Assembly: GCA_026770585.1 (NCBI GenBank)
Contig: MU646826.1
Span: forward strand, 242,776 to 252,861
Reading direction: 5' to 3'
From: Baffinella frigidus
Lineage: Eukaryota > Cryptophyceae > Cryptomonadales > Baffinellaceae
DNA: 10,086 nucleotides
Shown here: piece by piece, positions 5,796 through 10,086 of the stretch
How the letters are laid out: each line of letters opens with the position of its first letter
Numbering within the stretch: the first letter of the stretch is position 1
Position numbers and translations under genes: made by a program
The notes under the pieces: generated by a model
What the model was told of the DNA's origin: nothing
Databases searched by the model: none
What the model saw: the letters and a program-made list of their open reading frames with translations, nothing else

Positions 5796-6071
5796 ATGCA
5801 AGCGCTGGCAGCAAAAATCAGCGCGACCTCAAAGGAGGCCCACGCGCCTCTCCCTTCGAAGGACGGCGCCGCGGGGCAGGGCGCCAGCCAGACGCATCTC
5901 GCCGCGGGGCAGAGCGCCAGCCAGACGCATCTCTGCGAACCAGGGGCTTCTGGGGGTGCTGGGGGTGGGGTGTGTGGGGGGGGGGGTGCGCGAGGGGCGC
6001 GGAAAGCGTTGCCAGCGACGCGTGGTGTTAGGATCACGGCTGAGCCGCCGGAGAACAGTATGATCTTCTAG
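5796..6071 (+). CDS. Hypothetical ORF or exon with an 11-residue tandem repeat
   Basis: The 91-codon frame starts ATGCAAGCG directly after a CGGCAG acceptor-like site that follows the degenerate telomeric tract. It reads MQALAAKISATSKEAHAPLP, then two copies of AAGQGASQTHL (the second with S for G), then a Gly-rich stretch encoded by long G-runs, then ARKALPATRGVRITAEPPEN. The 33-bp duplications at 5868-5900 and 5901-5933 differ at one base and keep the frame. The first 45 residues look coding-like; the Gly-rich part looks like simple sequence. An equally open minus frame (5771-6037) keeps the coding strand uncertain. It may be an exon of a broken gene. No family is recognised. Confidence 0.3.
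   Translation: MQALAAKISATSKEAHAPLPSKDGAAGQGASQTHLAAGQSASQTHLCEPGASGGAGGGVCGGGGARGARKALPATRGVRITAEPPENSMIF
5943..5985 (+). other. G-run cluster, possible G-quadruplex
   Basis: Runs of 4, 5, 5, 4 and 10 G lie within 43 bases separated by short T/C spacers, which meets the usual pattern for an intramolecular G-quadruplex on the plus strand. Confidence 0.6.
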
Positions 6072-6089
6072 GACTCATTTGAGGGAGCA

Positions 6090-6205
6090 CAGGGGTACCT
6101 CGCTCATAAGAAACCGCGCCCCCCTAGGACCCTACAGAAGGGCTATCTAGGGCGCTATGGTGGTCCTAGGGGGGGGGGCGGTTTCTTATGAGCGAGGTAC
6201 CCCTG
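6090..6205. mobile_element. Pogo/Tigger-like-end MITE, copy 3
   Basis: It is 116 bp with perfect matching ends (CAGGGGTACCTCGCTCATAA and its complement). TA follows on the right (6206-6207), but CA precedes on the left, so the left duplication has mutated. The interior has CCTAGGACCCTACAGAAGGG and TGGTGGTCCTAGG. Confidence 0.85.
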
Positions 6206-6258
6206 TAGGGGGGGGGCGTTGAGGCGAAAGCGATTGTGCGGTCGGAAGTGGTCGCTTA

Positions 6259-6272
6259 CAGGGGTACCTCGC
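6259..6272 (+). mobile_element. Solitary end of the same MITE family
   Basis: TA then CAGGGGTACCTCGC is present, and the match stops at once. Only the first 14 bp remain; the rest was deleted or replaced by the unrelated DNA leading to the next element. Confidence 0.7.
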
Positions 6273-6338
6273 GGTGTATTTTCTCTGAATTAAAACTTGA
6301 ATTTCAGGGGCAAAATTCGAGGATATTGACTTTTCGTA

Positions 6339-6560
6339 TTGTACTTTTCGGGTCAGCGCTGATTTTGGGACGGGGTCGGGAGTCGGGAAGAATCGAAAAA
6401 ATCGAAAAAGGGCTCTAGTATTTGTGACATATTATGGGTGGGGGGTGCATCTTGTCATCATATCAATGCATAAGATAGCATAAAACTTTAGATGGACGCA
6501 CCAATTATCGAGATTTTCATTTTCACCTCGAGAAAACCCGCGCTGACCCGAAAAGTACAA
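6339..6560 (+). mobile_element. MITE, TTGTAC family, copy X, TA target duplication
   Basis: The ends are TTGTACTTTTCGGGTCAGCG and the perfect complement; TA lies at 6337-6338 and 6561-6562. It is 222 bp. The inner part has GTCGGGAGTCGGGAAGAATCG and GTGACATATTATGGGTGGGG. Copy Y, inverted, is at 7335-7572. ORFs reading IVLFGSA or TFRVSADF here are translations of the termini. Confidence 0.88.
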
Positions 6561-6562
6561 TA

Positions 6563-6714
6563 TCGACCTCCATATATCATTTGAATTCATGACCGCCATT
6601 ATGTGACCTCCAAAATGTCGTAGGGTGAAATCAAATTAATTTTAATCATAACATTTTGGGTCGGATTACGCGATTTGCACTCCCCTGTTTTCGAAAATGA
6701 CAGTTCCTTATCCT
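6563..6714. other. A/T-rich spacer with a weak foldback
   Basis: GACCTCCAAAATGT near 6606 faces ACATTTTGGGTC near 6651 around an A/T-rich loop. No gene is seen. Confidence 0.35.
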
Positions 6715-6960
6715 CAAAACTCGGCCCATCTCAAGCAAAACTTACCTTAATTACACCCTTTCGAAAACAGCTTGTTTTGTTTCACAATAATGCACAACTT
6801 GTCAAAAACCGATTAGGAAAAACTTGCTTTACTGCCCACAGTACAAAAATTAGACCAGTTTAGATTTACTCACAAAAAATAGCCATTTTGGGATAATTTG
6901 ACATCCAGTTTACTGCACAAAATTTGACTTGTGGGGGGAATAGGTGGCAGGGGGGTCTTA
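6715..6960 (+). repeat. Modules A and B of a diverged longer repeat, first copy
   Basis: Module A (6715-6762: AACTCGG.CCATC..AAAACTTAC..AATTAC.CCCTTTC) recurs at 8070-8116. Module B (6871-6960: CACAAAA...ATCCAGTTTACTGCACAAAA...AGGTGGCAGGGGG) recurs at 7876-7981. Both are direct repeats with many substitutions. The 62-codon frame at 6675-6863 has no independent support. Confidence 0.65.
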
Positions 6961-7073
6961 GAACGTGGTCAAGACCCCCTTACTGCAAAACCCTTGCCAC
7001 CTACTCCCCAAGTTTGCCAGTGGGGGAATAGGTGTCCCTTCGTGGCAAGACCCCCTTCCACCTACTCCCCCTG
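6931..7073. repeat. Repeated G/C-box foldbacks
   Basis: GGGGGAATAGGTGGCAGGGG (6935 on) faces AAGACCCCCTT and TGCCACCTACTCCCC (to 7008). A second AATAGGTG...CACCTACTCCCC pair spans 7022-7070. Similar boxes occur at 7277-7330 and 7955-8033. Confidence 0.6.
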
Positions 7074-7075
7074 TA

Positions 7076-7247
7076 GAGCGCTTGCGGGAAAACTTGACCG
7101 ATTGCAACGAGAAATCTTTTCAGAAATTCAGAGAATTTGAACCAGAATCGTTTAGATGGACCGGTTTCTTGTCACGTCCTGGCGCAAATTGTCTGAATTT
7201 CTGAAAATATTTCTCGTTGAATCGGACAAGTTTTCCCGCAAGCGCTC
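7076..7247. mobile_element. MITE, GAGCG family, 172 bp, TA target duplication
   Basis: The arms of about 60 bp (7076-7137; 7187-7247) start GAGCGCTTGCGGGAAAACTT and differ at few positions. TA flanks at 7074-7075 and 7248-7249. Its central region carries CTTGTCACGTCCT, also present within the arms of the related palindrome at 7598-7815. An approximate empty relative of the site is CCCCCCTGTA..TTTGGTCATACGAACG at 8025-8055. Confidence 0.88.
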
Positions 7248-7248
7248 T

Positions 7249-7330
7249 ATTTGCTCATACGAACGACATGAGATCTTCCACCTCCTCCCCGAGTTTGCCA
7301 GCCCCAGTGGGGAAAAGGTGGCAGGGGGGT
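7249..7330 (+). repeat. Module C of the longer repeat plus G/C box
   Basis: TTTGCTCATACGAACGACAT (7250-7269) recurs as TTTGGTCATACGAACGAAAG at 8042-8061. The following CACCTCCTCCCC..AGGTGGCAGGGGGG is a further foldback box. Confidence 0.65.
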
Positions 7331-7334
7331 CGTA

Positions 7335-7572
7335 TTGTACTTTTCGAGTCAGCGCGGATTTTCTCGAGGTCGGGTCGGGGTGTCGGGAAATGAAAATCTC
7401 GATAATTGGTGCTTCCATCAAAAGTTTGATGCTATCTTATGCATTGATATGATGACAAGATGCACCCCCCACCCATAATATGTCACAAATACTAGGGCCC
7501 TTTTTCGACATTTTCGATTTTTCCCGACACCCCAACCCCGACCCAAAATCCGCGCTGACCCGAAAAGTACAA
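7335..7572 (-). mobile_element. MITE, TTGTAC family, copy Y, TA target duplication
   Basis: It is 238 bp and inverted relative to copy X. Its interior includes the complement of copy X over the GTGACATATTATGGGTGGGG segment and the AATTATCGAGATTTTCAT segment. TA flanks at 7333-7334 and 7573-7574. One end has a G-to-A change (CGAGTCAGCGC). Confidence 0.88.
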
Positions 7573-7597
7573 TAGAAGATGTAGAGCGTTTGCGGTA

Positions 7598-7815
7598 GAG
7601 CGTTTGCGGTAATTGTTGTCCGTTTTGGACGTGCGGTTTTCCGGTTTTCCGGTTTTGAAAGGGACTTATAGGACGTGACAAGGATTTTAAATAGTACCAG
7701 AATTGCGCCTCTTGGTACCATTTAAAATCCTTGTCACGTCCTATAAGTCCCTTTTCAAAACCGGAAAACCGGAAAACCGCACGTCCAAAACGGACAACAA
7801 TTACCGCAAACGCTC
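7598..7815. mobile_element. Near-perfect long palindrome, GAGCG family, TA target duplication
   Basis: The arms 7598-7699 and 7713-7815 differ by one indel (GAAAGGG against GAAAAGGG) and one substitution, around a 13-nt spacer. TA flanks at 7596-7597 and 7816-7817. The left tip with its TA (TAGAGCGTTTGCGG) is duplicated in tandem at 7582-7595. The arms contain CCGGTTTTCCGGTTTTCCGG-type repeats. Such arm identity suggests recent insertion or active arm homogenisation. Confidence 0.9.
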
Positions 7816-7817
7816 TA

Positions 7818-8160
7818 CCTTGTCTCTGAAATCAAATCCTGAAATTGGATTTTCGACCTGAATTTTTTAACTTAACACAAAATGACCGTTCAGGGATGAT
7901 TTAATATCCAGTTTACACTACAAAATTTGACCATTTCGGGGTCGTCACGTCGTGAGTGGGGGAAGAGGTGGCAGGGGGTCTCATCTGCGTTGTTAAGACC
8001 CCCTTGTAAACCTACGACTCGTAGCCCCCCTGTATGTCATATTTGGTCATACGAACGAAAGAGATTTTTCAAACTCGGTCCATCGAGAGGAAAACTTACT
8101 TGAATTACGCCCTTTCCTAGCTTTCGGTTTTTGGTCATCAATTGACCATTTTGACAATTT
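7818..8160 (+). repeat. Modules B, C and A of the longer repeat, second copy
   Basis: B is at 7876-7981, C at 8040-8066 and A at 8070-8116, in direct orientation to the first copy but with A last rather than first. This fits a tandem B-C-A unit later broken by the insertions at 7076-7815. A TGGTCA/TGACCA palindrome is at 8132-8148. The gene upstream region follows. Confidence 0.6.
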
Positions 8161-8273
8161 TGAGGTCAGCCGGTCAAACTTCTTTCCATAAGCTCCATAA
8201 GCTCCAACTTACCCCATTTCTCTCGCCGCACGACAAGCCAGCACATCCCACGCTTTGCGACACGCTCCGCGCC
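8161..8273 (+). promoter_or_regulatory. Probable 5' flank or 5' UTR of the two-exon gene
   Basis: Composition changes here from A/T-rich repeat DNA to GC-rich gene DNA. A short tandem CATAAGCTCCATAAGCTCCA lies at 8188-8207. There is no convincing TATA box or known element; the start of transcription is not visible. Confidence 0.3.
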
Positions 8274-9505
8274 ATGTGTGGGCCCACGACTACCAAAGGC
8301 TTGATCAAGAACACGCCCACCGCGCAGCTCTCCTCGAGGACTCCTGCCCCGTCGTACCCCTCCAAGCTGCCGGGCCTCGCCTGCGCAAAGCACGGCAAGC
8401 ACGGCATGCCGATCGATGCCACATCGCCGGTCTTCTACCCCTTCGACGATCTGTACGAAGAGGACGCCACCTTTGCCAAGAACACCACCACGTTCCTCCG
8501 TTCCTCCGGGCCCAGCTCCAACCCCACCAAATCTGCGACCGTCCCTCCCAGCGCGCCAATCTCGGCTCCCACTCATTTCGTCCCGACATGGACGCTCCCG
8601 GAGGACACCGACGTCGTGACGGACGCACACTTCACCGCGCACCGCCACCGCCGCGGCGAGTGTCTCAAGTGAGGATGCCTCGCAGCCCACCCGGCGGGGC
8701 CCGAGGGGGGGCGGGTAGCCCACCCCTTGTGTTAATGCAAAACTTCAGTAGACGAAATCTCATCTACATCTTCTCCCGAAAGCTTGTTGAACAAGCCCCT
8801 AAACCCTAAACCCGAAACCCTAAACCCTGTTCCGGAAGTGAGCGGGAGATGAGATAGATGAGATTTCATCTACTGAAAGCGTGTTCCTTCCCGTGCAGGC
8901 ACTCGGGCATCGTGCCCTGCGACTGCGAGGCGGTCCAGTTGCCGACCATGTCACAAAATGCGGCGTGGACGGTCCTGGCGACGCGGTTCAAGGCGGTCAT
9001 GGCCTCCGACGACGGGATGGACGAGTGCGCTCTCATCTACGCCCCGTGCGCCCCGCTCTCATCCGGCGCCGACGCGCCCCTCGGGCTCCTCTCGCGCGAC
9101 AGGGAGAGGGACGCTGCCACCCTCGGGCGTCACCCCCAGGAGTCCTCCTCCAGCCCGGTTCGCACCGACGCGCCGCGGGCCGCGCGCACCGCGCGCCGCT
9201 CCAGCGTCGCGCCCATCCTTTCCATCCCCTCGAGCGGCGCCCTCCCTGCGCGGAGCAGCTGCCCCGTGGTCCTCACCACCCCCTCGCGCGTCGTTGCGCG
9301 CGTCGTCGCGCACGCGCACGCGGCCGTGGCCGACAACGCGCGGCGCGGCGCCTTGTCCCGCCTCGGCGGGGCGCGCGACGCGCGCGACGTGCTCGAGGGC
9401 AGGCGCGGCGCGACGCCCCTCCGCGCGGGGGGCAACCCCTACAGCAGCACCGCTACCCGCTCGCTCGTGCGGATTCCGAGCGTGCATCGCCGCCGCGGGG
9501 TGTGA
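8274..9505 (+). CDS. Two-exon gene for an unrecognised 333-residue protein (exons 8274-8668 and 8899-9505)
   Basis: The exons join in frame across a GT-AG intron: 395 + 607 nt make 334 codons including the stop. The first in-frame ATG is at 8274, with gcc before it; upstream in this frame there is only a TTG, so I start here. Removing the intron avoids the TGA at 8670 and gives a junction reading ECLK-HSGIVPCDC. Exon 1 is Pro/Ser/Thr-rich, with cysteines in MCGP and LACAKHGKH and an acidic stretch FDDLYEED. The junction region is Cys/His-rich (HRHRRGECLKHSGIVPCDCE), which could bind a metal, but this is inference. Next comes a more ordinary segment (NAAWTVLATRFKAVMASDDG), then a long Arg/Ala/Ser-rich low-complexity tail ending HRRRGV. 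I see no signal peptide or membrane span. The gene is much more GC-rich than the DNA on either side, mainly at third positions. I recognise no family. Further 5' exons cannot be excluded. Confidence 0.7.
8669..8898 (+). other. Spliceosomal intron, 230 bp, with inverted repeats and telomere heptamers
   Basis: The donor is GTGAGG at 8669 and the acceptor is TTCCCGTGCAG ending at 8898. The intron splits a codon (AA|G), and the reading frame continues cleanly on the other side. Inside are an inverted-repeat element (8744-8877), a GC-rich 5' part (8675-8727), and telomere-type heptamers at about 8797-8829 that could serve as a pyrimidine-rich or branch-site region. The boundaries come from frame continuity, not from transcript data. 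Confidence 0.75.
8744..8877. mobile_element. Intron-borne foldback element (introner-like), 134 bp
   Basis: The left arm 8744-8777 starts TTCAGTAGACGAAATCTC. The right arm about 8843-8877 is its reverse complement, reading TTCAGTAGATGAAATCTC on the minus strand. The arms are about 34 bp with a few mismatches and one small indel. The centre holds a 15-nt palindrome (8782-8796, arms GCTTGTT/AACAAGC) followed by CCCTAAA-type heptamers. The element fills more than half of the intron. No target duplication is clear. MITE-like elements that create introns (introners) are known in several algae; assigning this one to that class is inference. Confidence 0.6.
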
Positions 9506-9856
9506 GCTCTAGCGGAGGTTCGTGGGAAATCTCGGCGGGGGTGTATTATGAGTAGGGCGGGTGTGTGTATATTATTGAAGGACTCAGTCTCCTTGAAAAA
9601 AATGCACGAGCTCGCTCGGCGCCCCTGCTCAGACGATGCTTATGTGGGGGTGCATACTCGGCATACGTGTTGGTATTGACCAAGGGCTCGCTCTGTGTTG
9701 TGGGCTGCGCCCTTACGCCTCCTCCCACCCTGCCTCCGGGCCACCGCTGAGGCCCCGCTTGGGAGGAGAACACACAAGCGGAACCAAAGATAGCTTCATT
9801 AGTCAACCGCCGAGGCTCGTCACCGTTACGCCTCCGCCTGGAGAGCGAAACGCGAT
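9506..9856. other. Downstream flank, no gene recognised
   Basis: The segment directly after the stop is GC-rich, then T/A-richer near 9548-9600. A 20-nt match, CTCGGCGCCCCTGCTCAGAC at 9615-9634, differs by one base from 2786-2805, so some of this is repeat-derived. The frames here (for example 9546-9914 minus) have no features of a protein. Confidence 0.4.
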
Positions 9857-10086
9857 CCGAAAGCAAACATGCTTTCTCTGCAGTCCTTTCTACGGAAGGG
9901 CGTGTCGTTGGCATATGTTGGGAGAAATTAAAACCTAAAGGACCTAAAGGGCCAGTCCCAGTGTCCGCCTATGTTCGGAGCTCGAAGAACCTAAAGGACC
10001 TAAAGGAGCTCGAAGAACCTCAAGGACCTCAAGGACTCTGAGGGCAGGGTGAGCTCGAAGAACTTCAAGGACCTAAAGGTGCTTTG
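9857..10086 (+). repeat. Degenerate, tandemly extended copy of the 221-bp foldback family arm
   Basis: It starts GATCCGAAAGCAAACATG and goes on through TTGGGAGAAATTAAAACCTA; then a second arm copy begins GTGTCCGCCTATGTTCGGAG. GAGCTCGAAGAAC.T.AAGG units repeat at 9978, 10006 and 10051, and GGACCTAAA/GGACCTCAA sub-repeats fill the rest. It runs to the window edge. Confidence 0.75.

Noticed and set aside
7152-7721. Frames reading TFRVSADF or IVLFGSA as a conserved protein family
   Set aside because: They are translations of the TTGTAC-family MITE ends and the GAGCG-family arms, and they are open on both strands.
8142-8273. N-terminal extension of the gene to 8142
   Set aside because: The codon at 8142 is TTG, not ATG, and the sequence lies in repeat DNA. 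The first true ATG is 8274.
8166-8723. 185-codon and other minus-strand frames over exon 1
   Set aside because: They are shadows of a GC-rich exon. The plus frame has the first ATG and joins exon 2 in frame through a good intron.
8881-9555. Other plus frames over exon 2 (8881-9555, 8958-9512) and minus frames (9059-9487, 9130-9435)
   Set aside because: They are extremely Arg/Pro/Ala-rich, as expected for off-frame reads of GC-rich coding DNA, and none joins exon 1 in frame.
1-10086. tRNA, rRNA or bacterial-type promoter/terminator signals
   Set aside because: I found no tRNA T-loop/acceptor pairing and no rRNA segments. The many perfect hairpins are explained better by foldback elements than by terminators.

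Overview
This looks like nuclear DNA from a eukaryotic microbe, most likely a protist alga. Three things point there: a GC-rich two-exon gene with a clean GT-AG intron, many interstitial copies of the plant/alga-type telomere heptamer CCCTAAA, and short foldback DNA transposons (MITE-like, non-autonomous) that dominate the rest. The heptamer occurs in several algal groups (green algae, cryptophytes, dinoflagellates and others), so I do not assign a lineage. There is no bacterial operon, ribosome-binding pattern, tRNA, rRNA or CRISPR array.

Layout. 1-1800: degenerate foldbacks, a 40/20-bp tandem repeat, telomere-like arrays, three copies of one exon-like fragment (about 652-735, 859-907, 1365-1452) and two well-preserved foldback elements (925-1075, 1081-1331). 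1849-2930: compound inverted repeats and the first copy of a roughly 100-bp element. 3030-3830: telomere arrays, a dispersed GC-rich minisatellite, and a second copy of the roughly 100-bp element nested in the arm of another element. 3870-4460: two intact copies of a TA-flanked element with a CAGGGGTACCTCGC terminus, a degenerate copy, and an unoccupied paralogous site. 4460-5290: the longest stretch without recognisable repeats, holding one weak 177-codon ORF. 5292-5512: a 221-bp foldback element. 5640-6071: degenerate telomeric DNA running into an ORF with an in-frame 33-bp duplication. 6090-8160: a dense mosaic of at least five TA-flanked foldback elements inserted into a repeated older unit. 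8274-9505: the only convincing gene, encoding an unrecognised 333-residue protein. Its single intron carries its own inverted-repeat element and telomere heptamers, an introner-like arrangement. 9506-10086: unidentified DNA, then a degenerate copy of the 5292-5512 family and short tandem repeats.

The sequence gives internal proof of mobility. Two elements have an empty relative of their own insertion site elsewhere in the window, which fixes their boundaries and target-site duplications (TA for one family, AT for another). A third has an approximate empty relative. No transposase is encoded here, so all elements would depend on enzymes made elsewhere.
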